Source of the DNA: Ralstonia soli
Lineage (GTDB): Bacteria; Pseudomonadota; Gammaproteobacteria; Burkholderiales; Burkholderiaceae
Assembly: GCF_023955655.1 (NCBI RefSeq)
Contig: NZ_JAMXHT010000001.1
Span: forward strand, 310,001-374,000
DNA: 64,000 nucleotides
Reading direction: 5' to 3'
This document shows, one piece after another, positions 1 through 8,633 of this stretch (position 1 is its first letter; each line of letters begins with the position of its first letter). The notes below the pieces were generated by a model. That model did not search any database, was not told where the DNA came from, and saw nothing but the letters and a program-made list of their open reading frames with translations. A program made the translations under genes and the position numbers.

Positions 1-1
1 G

Positions 2-976
2 CTCACCAACCTGTTCTCGGTCAAGAACTACGGCGAGTTCGAATTCTGGTTCGCGCTCATCAAGGTGGTGGCCATCGTCATCTTCCTGGCGGTGGGCGGT
101 GCGGCGGTACTTGGGTGGCTGCCGGGTTCGGGCGTGTCGGGCGCGGCGCGGCTGGTGGGCGACGGCGGCTTTATGCCCAACGGTTTCGGCGCCGTGCTGG
201 CGGCGCTGCTCACCACCATGTTCACCTTCCTGGGCACCGAGATCGTCACCATCGCAGCGGCAGAATCGGCGGACCCGTCCAAGCAGATCGTGCGTGCCAC
301 GCGCTCCGTCATCTGGCGCATCTGCCTGTTCTATCTGGGCTCGATCTTTGTGGTGACGGCGCTGGTGTCGTGGAACGATCCGCTGCTCGCCGCGCACGGC
401 TCGTACCAGCGCACGCTGGAGCTGATCGGCGTGCCGCACGCCAAGGCCATCGTCGACGTGATCGTGCTGGTGTCGGTGGCGAGCTGCCTGAACTCCGCGC
501 TGTACACCGCGTCGCGCATGCTGTTCTCGCTGTCGGTGCGCGGCGATGCGCCCGCCGCCCTGCGCCGCACGGACGCCAACGGCACGCCGCGCGCGGCCGT
601 GCTGGCATCCACGGCGTTCGGCTTTCTCACCGTCATTGCCAACTACGTCATGCCGGAGCAGGTGTTTGCGTTTCTGCTCGCCACGTCGGGGGCGATCGCG
701 CTGTTGGTGTACCTGGCGATTGCCATCTCGCAATTGCGCATGCGCGCATCGCTGGATGCGTCGGGGGTAAGCACACCGCTGCGCATGTGGCTGTTCCCGT
801 GGCTGACGTGGGCGGTCATCCTGTTCATCTGCGGTGTGCTGCTGGCGATGTTGATCCTGCCGGGCCTGCGCACCGAGGTGATTGCCACGGCGATTCTCGC
901 CGGGCTGGTGCTGGCCGCCGCGTGGCTGAATGCACGCAAGCGTGCGGTGTTGGGCGCTCAACTGGCACGGGCGTGA
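2..976 (+). CDS. Amino-acid permease of the APC superfamily, C-terminal part
   Basis: The open frame already runs at the left edge (codons from base 2), so the N-terminal third is missing; 324 residues are visible. It opens with NLFSVKNYGEFEFWFALIK, a stretch typical of the GabP/ProY/CycA family of proton-coupled amino-acid permeases of the inner membrane. Strongly hydrophobic helices follow at regular spacing up to the C-terminus (LARA). The family is clear but the substrate (for example GABA, proline or an aromatic amino acid) cannot be told from this part. The next gene is metX, behind its own promoter and riboswitch, so the permease is probably a separate transcription unit. No strong terminator is seen in the short gap after its stop. 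Confidence 0.85.
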   Translation, partial: LTNLFSVKNYGEFEFWFALIKVVAIVIFLAVGGAAVLGWLPGSGVSGAARLVGDGGFMPNGFGAVLAALLTTMFTFLGTEIVTIAAAESADPSKQIVRATRSVIWRICLFYLGSIFVVTALVSWNDPLLAAHGSYQRTLELIGVPHAKAIVDVIVLVSVASCLNSALYTASRMLFSLSVRGDAPAALRRTDANGTPRAAVLASTAFGFLTVIANYVMPEQVFAFLLATSGAIALLVYLAIAISQLRMRASLDASGVSTPLRMWLFPWLTWAVILFICGVLLAMLILPGLRTEVIATAILAGLVLAAAWLNARKRAVLGAQLARA

Positions 977-1039
977 GCGAGGGGAAACCGCAGGCGGCAT
1001 GTTGGCCCGCATGTTGGCCCATGTCGTCGCCGCCTGATC

Positions 1040-1045
1040 TATAAT
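1040..1045 (+). promoter_or_regulatory. Candidate -10 box for metX
   Basis: A perfect TATAAT lies about 12 bases before the first stem of the riboswitch, so transcription would start right where the folded leader begins. No good -35 hexamer is visible at 16-18 bases; the best match, TTGGCC at 1014, is 20 bases away. The call rests mainly on position. Confidence 0.5.
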
Positions 1046-1056
1046 CTCCCACTTCT

Positions 1057-1145
1057 AGCGCGCCGATTTGACGACTGGCTTGCGGGCGCGCGGGACTCTG
1101 GCATGTGGTGCCGGGCTCTCATTACAAATGCGGCTAAAGAGGTTC
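1057..1145 (+). ncRNA. SAM-II-type riboswitch in the metX leader
   Basis: The leader matches the SAM-II (metA motif) pattern. Stem P1 is GCGCGC at 1058-1063 pairing with GCGCGC at 1086-1091. The P1 loop carries GATTT at 1065-1069 and TTGC at 1080-1083. The 3' pseudoknot strand ends in the conserved GCTAAAGAGG at 1133-1142. An extra hairpin (GGCA at 1100-1103 with TGCC at 1109-1112, extended by G-U pairs) is inserted before the 3' strand; such extensions are tolerated in this class. SAM-II binds S-adenosylmethionine and represses methionine genes, which fits metX downstream. The class is best known from alphaproteobacteria. The call is by eye from the motif and not from a covariance model. Confidence 0.75.
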
Positions 1146-1195
1146 GGTCAGAACGTGGAGTCCGGAAGCATCACCGCCCCACGTGTGCCACCCAG

Positions 1196-1238
1196 AACCC
1201 GATTGGTTGCGTGAACAGCGTTGCCGGTCGGGTTTTTT
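1196..1238 (+). terminator. Leader terminator between riboswitch and metX
   Basis: AACCCGATTGG at 1196-1206 pairs with CCGGTCGGGTT at 1224-1234 and is followed by a run of six T (1233-1238). It sits after the SAM-II motif and only 10 bases before the metX start, so it is a probable expression platform: ligand-bound leader stops transcription. A second hairpin (ACGTGG at 1153 with CCACGT near 1179) lies between the two. No clear anti-terminator pairing was worked out. Confidence 0.7.
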
Positions 1239-1248
1239 CTTTGGCGCC

Positions 1249-2472
1249 ATGACAGACATTCAGGCTGATCCAGCCGTCGCCGCCGACGCTGCGGCCTCGG
1301 TCAGTACCGATATCCGGCCTTCTTCCCGGGCACAGAAAGACAAGCCAGCCAACGCCCTCGGCCTGGTGGTGCCCGAGCGCATGCACTTTGCCGAGCCGCT
1401 GCCACTGCGCAACGGCTCCCAGATCGCCGGCTACGACCTGATGGTCGAGACCTACGGCACGCTCAATGCGGATCGCTCCAACGCCGTGCTCATCTGCCAC
1501 GCGCTCAATGCTTCGCACCACGTGGCCGGCGTGCATGCCGAGGGCGAAGTCGGCTGGTGGGACAACATGGTGGGCCCCGGCAAACCAGTCGACACCAACC
1601 GCTTCTTCGTCATCGGGGTGAACAATCTCGGCTCGTGTTTCGGCTCGACCGGCCCGATGAGCCCGCACCCGGAGACGGGCGTCCCGTACGGCGCGCGCTT
1701 TCCCGTGGTGACGGTGGAAGATTGGGTCAACGCCCAGGCGCGGGTGGCCGACCGGTTTGGCATCCAGCAATTCGCGGCGGTGATGGGCGGCAGCCTCGGC
1801 GGCATGCAGGCGCTGGCGTGGAGCCTGATGTACCCCGATCGACTGCGGCACTGCGTGGTGGTGGCCTCCACGCCCAAGCTGTCGGCGCAGAACATCGCCT
1901 TTAACGAGGTGGCGCGCAGCGCGATCCTCTCCGACCCCGACTTCCACGGTGGCGACTACTACGCGCACAACGTCAAGCCCAAGCGCGGCTTGCGCGTGGC
2001 GCGCATGATCGGTCACATCACGTATCTGTCGGATGAGGACATGGCCGCCAAGTTCGGCCGCGAGCTCAAGGCCGAAGACATCCGCTTCTCGTTCGACGTC
2101 GAGTTCCAGGTGGAGAGCTACCTGCGCTATCAGGGTGACAAGTTTGCGGAGTACTTCGACGCGAACACCTATCTGCTCATCACACGCGCACTCGATTACT
2201 TCGACCCCGCATTGGCGTACGGCGGCGATTTGACCAAGGCAGTTGCACACACCAAGGCCAGCTACCTCGTCGTCAGCTTCATGACCGACTGGCGCTTCGC
2301 CCCGGCGCGCAGCCGCGAGCTGGTCAAGGCGCTGCTCGACAACAAGCGGCCTGTCACCTACGGCGAGATCGACGCGCCGCACGGCCACGACGCCTTCCTG
2401 CTGGAAGACCCGCGCTACCACGCGCTGGTACGCGCCTATTACGAACGCATCGCCCAGGAGATCGGCGTATGA
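1249..2472 (+). CDS. metX: Homoserine O-acyltransferase
   Basis: A 407-residue alpha/beta-hydrolase-fold enzyme that acylates L-homoserine from an acyl-CoA, the first committed step of methionine synthesis. The nucleophile elbow GGSLGG puts the catalytic serine at residue 182; the rest of the triad is Asp347 (MTDWRF) and His380 (HGHDAF). I chose the ATG at 1249 over the in-frame ATG at 1183, because the earlier one lies before the leader terminator and would translate through it; MTDIQADP is also the familiar start of this protein in Ralstonia. It overlaps metW by four bases (ATGA), so the two are translationally coupled. Whether acetyl- or succinyl-CoA is the donor cannot be settled by eye; acetyl is the usual assignment. 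Confidence 0.95.
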   Translation: MTDIQADPAVAADAAASVSTDIRPSSRAQKDKPANALGLVVPERMHFAEPLPLRNGSQIAGYDLMVETYGTLNADRSNAVLICHALNASHHVAGVHAEGEVGWWDNMVGPGKPVDTNRFFVIGVNNLGSCFGSTGPMSPHPETGVPYGARFPVVTVEDWVNAQARVADRFGIQQFAAVMGGSLGGMQALAWSLMYPDRLRHCVVVASTPKLSAQNIAFNEVARSAILSDPDFHGGDYYAHNVKPKRGLRVARMIGHITYLSDEDMAAKFGRELKAEDIRFSFDVEFQVESYLRYQGDKFAEYFDANTYLLITRALDYFDPALAYGGDLTKAVAHTKASYLVVSFMTDWRFAPARSRELVKALLDNKRPVTYGEIDAPHGHDAFLLEDPRYHALVRAYYERIAQEIGV

Positions 2473-3116
2473 CGACACAAACGCTGAACGCCATCGCCGC
2501 ACCCGCCTCTGCGTCGGCGGTGCCCAATATCCTGGCGGACCGGGCGGACTTTCGCGCCATCGCGCGCTGGATCGAACCGCGCTCCACGGTGCTCGACCTC
2601 GGCTGCGGCGATGGCAGCCTGCTGCGCGTGCTGCAGGATGAACTCGACGTGCTGGCCTATGGCATCGAGATCGACGATGCAGGTGTGCTGGCCTCCACGC
2701 AAAAGGGCGTGCACGTCATCCAGCAGAACATGGAAGGCGGGTTGGCGCTGTTCGAAGACAAGAGCTTCGATACCGTCATCCTCTCGCAGACCTTGCAGAC
2801 CATCCACAACACCGCGCAAGTGCTGCGCGAGATGCTGCGCGTGGGCCGCGAGTGCATCGTGTCGTTCCCGAACTTTGGTTATTGGCCGCACCGGTTGTCG
2901 ATCTTCCGCGGGCGCATGCCGGTGTCCAAATCGCTGCCGTACGAGTGGTACAACACGCCTAACGTGCGCGTACTGACCATCCGCGACTTTGAAGCGCTGG
3001 CACCCAAAGTGGGGTTGGTGATCCTCGACCGCGTGGTGCTGCATGATGGCAGCGTGGTGCGCTGGGGCGCCAACTGGCGCGGCAGTGTGGCGGTGTACCG
3101 GGTGCGCGCGGGCTGA
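2469..3116 (+). CDS. metW: MetW, methyltransferase-fold partner of MetX
   Basis: A 215-residue protein with a class I SAM-dependent methyltransferase fold: glycine-rich motif [12 protein letters not shown] at residues 41-52. MetW is the standard partner of MetX in proteobacteria; in related species it is needed with MetX for homoserine acylation, and no methyl-transfer reaction is firmly assigned. The ATG sits inside the metX stop (ATGA). Both genes fall under the SAM-II riboswitch. No terminator is obvious after the stop before the next gene, which has its own ribosome-binding site. Confidence 0.93.
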   Translation: MTTQTLNAIAAPASASAVPNILADRADFRAIARWIEPRSTVLDLGCGDGSLLRVLQDELDVLAYGIEIDDAGVLASTQKGVHVIQQNMEGGLALFEDKSFDTVILSQTLQTIHNTAQVLREMLRVGRECIVSFPNFGYWPHRLSIFRGRMPVSKSLPYEWYNTPNVRVLTIRDFEALAPKVGLVILDRVVLHDGSVVRWGANWRGSVAVYRVRAG

Positions 3117-3219
3117 TTGCCTCGGCATGCATGCGCCCTGCTTGTGTGCTGGCTTGGGCGCCCCGACGTGCATCAGGCCGGCGCGCTACACTGGGCCATC
3201 TTCCGGTGAGGAGCGCGCG

Positions 3220-3966
3220 ATGAGCACACAGATCAGGCGCACAGGCCCGCGCATGCTGCAGGCAATGTTGGCGGTTGCGATAAGCGCGGCAATCTCGCTT
3301 GCGCTCGCCGCGCCGTCACCGAAGGACGCGCAGGGCGATGCCGCCGCCCTCACCCAGATCGCCATCGCGCACTACGAGCACAACGACTTCGGCCACGCCT
3401 TCGACGAATTTGCCGAAGCCGCACAACGCGGCAACCGCCTCGCGCAATTCAACTACGCGATGATGCTGATGCGCGGCGAGGGCACCGTCGCCCGGCCCGA
3501 GGAGGCCGTCAAATGGCTGCGCCGCGCCGCCGACAACCAGATGACGCACGCGCAGTTCGCCTACGGCGAATTGTTCGAACGCGGTGAGCTGGTACCGCGC
3601 TCGCTGGAAGAGGCCAACAAGTGGTACGAGCGCGCCGCCACCGGCGGCCACGTCGAGGCGCAGCGCGCTCTGGCCACCAACTACTTCACCGGCCGTGGCC
3701 TGCCGCGCGACTACAAGCGCGCCTTCACCTGGTACAAGAAGGCCGCCGAGGGCGGTGACGGGCCATCGCAGTACATCGTCGGCAGCTACTACGAGCGCGG
3801 CGAGCCTGGCGTCGTGCCGCAGGATATCGAGCAGGCGAAGAACTGGTACGGACGCGCCGCCGCCCAGGGCGATGTGGGCGCACTGGCCAAGCTGCGCGAG
3901 CTGGTGGAGAAGACCTACCGCGCCAAGCACGGCGATCCGCCGACGGCGGCGCGCCCGTCCATGTAG
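3220..3966 (+). CDS. Exported Sel1-repeat (tetratricopeptide-like) protein
   Basis: A 248-residue protein with an N-terminal signal sequence (hydrophobic run AMLAVAISAAISLALAA, likely cut after AAPS) and at least four Sel1-like helical repeats of about 36 residues. Repeat cores read RGEGTVARPEEAVKWLRRAA, then similar units ending NKWYERAA, FTWYKKAA and KNWYGRAA. Such repeats form a solenoid for protein-protein contacts; the role here is unknown. The start at 3220 is chosen because GGTGAGGAG stands just upstream and the signal peptide follows at once; a longer frame extends upstream into the metW end. A bidirectional terminator follows. Confidence 0.8.
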   Translation: MSTQIRRTGPRMLQAMLAVAISAAISLALAAPSPKDAQGDAAALTQIAIAHYEHNDFGHAFDEFAEAAQRGNRLAQFNYAMMLMRGEGTVARPEEAVKWLRRAADNQMTHAQFAYGELFERGELVPRSLEEANKWYERAATGGHVEAQRALATNYFTGRGLPRDYKRAFTWYKKAAEGGDGPSQYIVGSYYERGEPGVVPQDIEQAKNWYGRAAAQGDVGALAKLRELVEKTYRAKHGDPPTAARPSM

Positions 3967-3980
3967 CCGCGTACGCATGA

Positions 3981-4022
3981 AAAAAACCGCCGGGCATGGT
4001 TTCCATGCACCGGCGGTTTTGT
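3981..4022. terminator. Bidirectional terminator between convergent genes
   Basis: AAAAAACCGCCGG pairs with CCGGCGGTTTTG around a GCATGG/CCATGC inner stem, with A and T runs on the two sides. It would stop both the Sel1 gene (rightward) and cstA-ybdD (leftward). Confidence 0.85.
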
Positions 4023-4042
4023 TTTTCGCGATCAACCGCTCG

Positions 4043-4237
4043 TCAACAGCAGCGGCCCACCCGGCCTTTGTAGCGCGCGTCCTGGCGTTCGCGGAAGAAC
4101 GCTTCGTACGTCATGACCGGCTGATCCGGGTGGGTCTCCTGCATGTGGCGCACGTAGGTGTCGTAATCCGGCACGCCGACCATCAGTCGCAGGGTCTGGC
4201 CCAGGTAGCGGCCGAAGGTTTCGAGCTCTTCGCGCAT
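4043..4237 (-). CDS. ybdD: YbdD/YjiX-family small protein
   Basis: A 64-residue protein, [20 protein letters not shown] at the start and a Cys-Cys C-terminus. The motif [13 protein letters not shown] and the ending are typical of the YbdD/YjiX family (DUF466), which accompanies CstA and BtsT carriers and is thought to assist their activity. It starts eight bases after the cstA stop and is surely co-transcribed. A longer upstream frame exists but only overlaps cstA, so the ATG at 4237 is used. Confidence 0.88.
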   Translation of the reverse strand: MREELETFGRYLGQTLRLMVGVPDYDTYVRHMQETHPDQPVMTYEAFFRERQDARYKGRVGRCC

Positions 4238-4245
4238 GATGGTGC

Positions 4246-6300
4246 TCAGGCGCCCAGCGCTTCGTACGGCGTCTCGTTGACGGTCGGGCGGTTGGATGCG
4301 CGCGCCTTGATCACCGTCTTCACGCCGTACCAGGCGATGCTCACCACCACCAGCACGAACAGGCCGCACAGGAAGGCGTCGATGCGGTCGTTTAGCACGA
4401 CCTGCTGCATCTGCGCCATCGACTTGGCGGGGGCCAGCAGCTTGCCGGCAGCGATCGCGTCGGCGTACTTGTTGGCGTGGGCCAGGAAGCCGATCTTCGG
4501 GTCCGGATCGAACAGCTTTTGCCAGCCGGCCGTGAGCGTGCAGATCAGCAGCCACGCGGTCGGCAGCAGCGTCACCCACACATAGCGCTCACGCTTCATC
4601 TTGACCAGCACGCAGGTGCCGAGCGTCAGCGCAATTGCGGCGAGCATCTGGTTGGAGATGCCGAACAGCGGCCACAGCGTGTTGATGCCGCCCAGCGGAT
4701 CCACCACACCCTGATACAGGAAGTAGCCCCACAGCGCCACCGTTGCGGCCGTGGCGATCAGGTTGGCGACCAGCGAATCCGTGCGCTTGAGCGCCGGCAC
4801 GAAGGTGCCCAGCAAGTCCTGCAGCATGAAGCGGCCGGCACGCGTGCCCGCGTCCACCGCGGTGAGGATGAACAGCGCCTCGAACAGGATCGCGAAGTGG
4901 TACCAGAAGGCCATCATGGCCTGGCCGCCCACCACCTGGTGCAGGATGTGCGCCATGCCGACAGCCAGCGTCGGCGCGCCGCCTGCACGGGCGAGGATGG
5001 TGTTCTCGCCGACGTCCTTGGCAGTCTGGATCAGCACGTCCGGCGTGATGACGAAGCCCCAGGTGGACAGCGTCTGCGCCACTGCGTCAGGCGTTGCGCC
5101 CACCAGTGCCGCCGGGCTGTTCATCGCAAAGTACACGCCTGGGTTGATGACCGAGGCGGCCACCAGCGCCATGATGGCGACGAACGATTCCATCAGCATC
5201 GCGCCGTAGCCAATGAAGCGCGCTTGCGTTTCGTTCTCCAGCAGCTTGGGCGTGGTGCCCGACGAGATGAGCGAGTGGAAGCCTGACACCGCCCCGCACG
5301 CAATCGTGATGAACAGGAACGGGAACAGGTTGCCCGACCACACCGGGCCACCGCCCGCAGCAAACTGCGTGAGTTGCGGCATCTGCATCTGCGGCGCCAC
5401 GATCAGGATGCCGATGGCCAGCGCCAGGATCGTGCCGATCTTCAGGAAGGTCGACAGGTAGTCGCGCGGGGCCAGCAGCAGCCACACCGGCAGCACCGAG
5501 GCGACAAAGCCGTAGCCGATCAGCATCCACGTGAGGGCCTTGCCGTCGAAGGTGAACAGCGGTGCCAAGGCAGCGCTTTCATGCACGGCTTGGCCCCCGA
5601 TGATGGCCAGCATCAGCAGCACGAAGCCGATGATGGAGATCTCGCCAATGCGGCCCGGGCGGATGTAGCGCACGTAGATGCCCATGAACAGCGCGATGGG
5701 GATCGTCGCGGCCACCGTGAAGGTGCCCCACGGCGAGCCGACCAGCGCCTTCACGACGATCAGCGCCAGCACCGCCAGGATGATGATCATGATGAGGAAG
5801 GCGCCAAACAGCGCGATCACGCCGGGCACCGTGCCCATCTCGCTCTTCACCAGGTCGCCCAGCGAGCGGCCGTCGCGGCGCGTGGAGATGAACAGCACGA
5901 TGAAGTCCTGCACCGCGCCGGCAAACACCACGCCGGCCAGGATCCACAGCATGCCCGGCAGATAGCCCATCTGTGCGGCCAGTACGGGGCCCACCAGCGG
6001 GCCGGCACCGGCAATGGCCGCGAAGTGGTGGCCGAACAGCACGTGCTTGTTGGTCGGGACGTAGTCGAGCCCGTCGTTATGACGCCAGGCGGGCGTCTTG
6101 CGGGTGCCGTCCAGGCCGAGCACCTTGTCGGCAATGAAGCGGCTGTAGTAGCGGTAGGCGATCAGGTAGATGCATACGGCGGCCACCACCACCCAGAGCG
6201 CGCTGACTGCCTCGCCGCGCGCAAGCGCAACGGTGGCAAAGGCAAACGCGCCCAGAATGGCGACAACCAGCCAGATCAGGTGTTGCCTGACGAAGCTCAT
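4246..6300 (-). CDS. cstA: CstA-family carbon-starvation / pyruvate transporter
   Basis: A 684-residue inner-membrane protein with many transmembrane helices. Family hallmarks include [19 protein letters not shown] and [20 protein letters not shown] near residues 75-115. Escherichia coli CstA and BtsT/YjiY of this family take up pyruvate, and CstA is also linked to peptide uptake during starvation. The ATG at 6300 is preceded by GAGGAG seven bases upstream; a longer frame upstream lacks such a site. It heads the cstA-ybdD unit and is divergent from a sensor kinase/response regulator pair, an arrangement resembling pyruvate-responsive systems. Substrate is inferred from family and context only. 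Confidence 0.92.
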   Translation of the reverse strand: MSFVRQHLIWLVVAILGAFAFATVALARGEAVSALWVVVAAVCIYLIAYRYYSRFIADKVLGLDGTRKTPAWRHNDGLDYVPTNKHVLFGHHFAAIAGAGPLVGPVLAAQMGYLPGMLWILAGVVFAGAVQDFIVLFISTRRDGRSLGDLVKSEMGTVPGVIALFGAFLIMIIILAVLALIVVKALVGSPWGTFTVAATIPIALFMGIYVRYIRPGRIGEISIIGFVLLMLAIIGGQAVHESAALAPLFTFDGKALTWMLIGYGFVASVLPVWLLLAPRDYLSTFLKIGTILALAIGILIVAPQMQMPQLTQFAAGGGPVWSGNLFPFLFITIACGAVSGFHSLISSGTTPKLLENETQARFIGYGAMLMESFVAIMALVAASVINPGVYFAMNSPAALVGATPDAVAQTLSTWGFVITPDVLIQTAKDVGENTILARAGGAPTLAVGMAHILHQVVGGQAMMAFWYHFAILFEALFILTAVDAGTRAGRFMLQDLLGTFVPALKRTDSLVANLIATAATVALWGYFLYQGVVDPLGGINTLWPLFGISNQMLAAIALTLGTCVLVKMKRERYVWVTLLPTAWLLICTLTAGWQKLFDPDPKIGFLAHANKYADAIAAGKLLAPAKSMAQMQQVVLNDRIDAFLCGLFVLVVVSIAWYGVKTVIKARASNRPTVNETPYEALGA

Positions 6301-6465
6301 GTCGGTCTCCTCGAACCTTGGTCGATGTTGCTGGAAATCCATGCGGGATGTGGGTTCATCCCTGCGGTTTAGCCCCTGCCCCGTTGCAGGGTTGCGCGCC
6401 GTCCATTGGCAGGGCGGCGAGGGCGTGTAGTATTTTCCAGCCCGAGCGCCCGCCACAAGCGGAGG

Positions 6466-6497
6466 ACTACGCAGCACGTATCAGTAGTACTACGCAG
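6466..6497. promoter_or_regulatory. Repeated ACTACGCAG sites in the cstA / sensor-kinase intergenic region
   Basis: ACTACGCAG occurs twice in the same orientation, at 6466-6474 and 6489-6497, 23 bases apart centre to centre, roughly two helical turns. The second copy overlaps the perfect palindrome GTAGTACTAC (6484-6493). Similar TAGTA-like bases stand at 6428. Tandem sites between a transporter and its divergent two-component system suggest binding by the neighbouring LuxR-type regulator; this is inferred. Confidence 0.45.
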
Positions 6498-6567
6498 GCG
6501 ATGTCATTTCCAATCGAATTTGCACCGGCGGCTTGCGATGTTGCAACGCAAGCCGCGGTGCCCCGCC

Positions 6568-7992
6568 ATGAAGCTCCGCCAGAAGATCCTGCTGCTTGCT
6601 GTTGCGCCGCTGACCATCGCCATGCTGGCGATCATGCTGACCGTGCGGCATCAGTCGATTGCGCTGGCGCGGCACGAGCGGCAACTGGTCGAATCGGCCT
6701 ACCTGCAGGCCAAGGAAACCGAGCTGCGCTCGTACGTGAAGCTCGCGCAGAGCGCCATCGCCCCCCTACTCGCGGCGGGGCGCAACGATGACGCCACGCG
6801 CGACGAGGCCATGCGCACCCTCGCCCGCCTCGACTTCGGCACCGACGGCTATTTCTTCCTCTATGACATGCGCGGGCGCAACCTCATGCACCCGCGCCAG
6901 CCCGAACTCGTCGGGCGCGACCTGTGGGACCTGACCGACGCCGGCGGCCAGCCCACCATCCAGAAACTCGTGGCAGCCGCACAGGCCGGCGGCGGCTTCG
7001 TGCGCTACATGTGGGACAAGCCCTCGACGCACCAGAGCGTGCCCAAGCTCGGCTATGTCGAACCGATTCCGCGATGGGGTTGGATGGTCGGCACGGGCTT
7101 GTACCTGGACGACATCGAACAGACCCTGCGCGAGATCGACCGGCGCGCGCAGACCAACATCGACCAGACGCTGGCCTGGGTGGTGGGCATTGCCGCGATC
7201 AGCATCCTGCTGGTGGCCGGCAGCGGCCTGGCCCTGAACGTGAGCGACCACCGCCAGGCCGACGCCAAGCTGCGGCAGCTCGCGCAGCAGGTGGTGAAGT
7301 CTCAGGAAGACGAGCGGGCGCGCGTGTCGCGCGAGCTGCACGACGGCATCAGCCAGGTGCTCGTGTCGACCAAGCTGCTGCTGGAAACGGCGCACGGTCA
7401 TCTCGAAACGGCACCGGCCCAGGCGTCGTCGATCGAACGGGCGGCCAGCATGCTGCGGCGCGCGCTCGATCGCCTGAACGGCGCGCTGGGCGAGGTGCGG
7501 CGCGTGTCGCACAACCTGCGCCCGGCGCTGCTCGATGATCTGGGTCTGGCGGCCGCGTTGGAGCTGCTCGTGCGCGAAACGCGCGAGGCGCATGAAGATC
7601 GCCAGCCCGGTTTTGCGATTGCGCTCGAACTTGTTGGCCCGCCCGTGCAGTTGCCGGACGAGTGCAACACCGCGCTGTTCCGCATCGCGCAGGAAGCCAT
7701 CTCCAACATCGAGCGCCACGCCACACAGGCCACGCGCATCGGCGTGCTGCTGGAGAACGATCTCGATGCCGTGCGCCTGTCTATCCGCGACGACGGCCCC
7801 GGCTTCGATGTGGAATCCGTGCAGGTGGACCCGCAACACGGCATCGGCCTGCGCAACATGCGCGAACGCATGGCCGCACTGGGCGGCACCTGTACCATCG
7901 CATCCGGCCCGCACGGCACCGAAGTGTGCGCCGTGCTGCCGCATCTCGTGATCGCTCAACTGGCTTCCGCCCCAGCCTCCTTGCCCGTATGA
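6568..7992 (+). CDS. Membrane sensor histidine kinase with Cache domain
   Basis: A 474-residue kinase. Order: transmembrane helix near residues 5-25 (ILLLAVAPLTIAMLAIML), an extracytoplasmic single Cache_2-type domain containing GTDGYFFLYDMRGRNLMHP, a second helix near 205-225, then a HisKA_3 dimerisation helix with the phospho-accepting His in RELHDG, and a HATPase domain with DDGPGF and GIGLRNMRERM. Cache_2 domains commonly bind small carboxylates, and divergence from cstA suggests pyruvate or a related acid as signal (inference). The start could also be the ATG at 6538, adding ten residues; 6568 is preferred because the hydrophobic helix follows directly. It overlaps its regulator by four bases. 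Confidence 0.88.
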   Translation: MKLRQKILLLAVAPLTIAMLAIMLTVRHQSIALARHERQLVESAYLQAKETELRSYVKLAQSAIAPLLAAGRNDDATRDEAMRTLARLDFGTDGYFFLYDMRGRNLMHPRQPELVGRDLWDLTDAGGQPTIQKLVAAAQAGGGFVRYMWDKPSTHQSVPKLGYVEPIPRWGWMVGTGLYLDDIEQTLREIDRRAQTNIDQTLAWVVGIAAISILLVAGSGLALNVSDHRQADAKLRQLAQQVVKSQEDERARVSRELHDGISQVLVSTKLLLETAHGHLETAPAQASSIERAASMLRRALDRLNGALGEVRRVSHNLRPALLDDLGLAAALELLVRETREAHEDRQPGFAIALELVGPPVQLPDECNTALFRIAQEAISNIERHATQATRIGVLLENDLDAVRLSIRDDGPGFDVESVQVDPQHGIGLRNMRERMAALGGTCTIASGPHGTEVCAVLPHLVIAQLASAPASLPV

Positions 7993-8633
7993 ACATGCAG
8001 ACACCCGCGCCCGTCAAACTGCTCCTCGTCGACGATCACCCGCTGGTGCGCGATGGTGTGCGCGTGCGGCTGGAGGCCGTGCCGCATTTCGAAGTCGTGG
8101 GCGAAGCCGGCGACGCCGATGCCGCCCTGCAGGCCGCGCGCACGTTGTCGCCCGATCTCGCGTTGATGGACATCGGCATGCGCGGCATGAACGGCATCGC
8201 GCTCACCGAAAAGTTTGCCGCGGAGTTTCCCGAGATTGCCGTGCTGGTGCTGTCGATGCACGACAACCTGGAATACGTGCGGCAGGTGATCCGCGCTGGT
8301 GCGCGTGGCTACGTGCTGAAAGACGCGCCGGCCAGCGAGCTGGTCGAGGCCATCGACGCCGTGCTGGCCGGGCGGCCGTTCTACAGCGCCCAACTGGCGA
8401 TGCGCATGGCCGAGCAGGCCGTCATGCCCACGCCCATGGAAGCGCTCACGCCGCGCGAACGCGACATCCTCGACGGCATCGCCAAGGGCTATGCCAACAA
8501 GCGCATCGCCGATGAGCTGGGCTTGTCCGTGCGCACGGTCGAATCGCATCGCCTGAACCTCAAGCGCAAGCTCGGCATCGAGGGCCAGGCGGAACTGGTG
8601 AAGTTTGCGGTGGAGCTGGGGAAAGGACGTTAG
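7989..8633 (+). CDS. NarL/LuxR-type response regulator
   Basis: A 214-residue regulator: receiver domain with acidic pair Asp15-Asp16, phospho-acceptor Asp61 (LALMDIG) and Lys111 (YVLKDA), then a LuxR-type helix-turn-helix near residues 148-200 (LTPRERDILDGIAKGYANK). The ATG overlaps the kinase stop (GTATGA), giving a tight kinase-regulator pair. Targets are most likely the divergent cstA-ybdD promoter. Its stop overlaps tail-to-tail with that of denD on the other strand. Confidence 0.92.
   Translation: MNMQTPAPVKLLLVDDHPLVRDGVRVRLEAVPHFEVVGEAGDADAALQAARTLSPDLALMDIGMRGMNGIALTEKFAAEFPEIAVLVLSMHDNLEYVRQVIRAGARGYVLKDAPASELVEAIDAVLAGRPFYSAQLAMRMAEQAVMPTPMEALTPRERDILDGIAKGYANKRIADELGLSVRTVESHRLNLKRKLGIEGQAELVKFAVELGKGR

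Noticed and set aside
1183..1248. An earlier in-frame ATG for metX at 1183
   Set aside because: It would place coding sequence across the leader terminator, has no ribosome-binding site and adds residues not typical of MetX.
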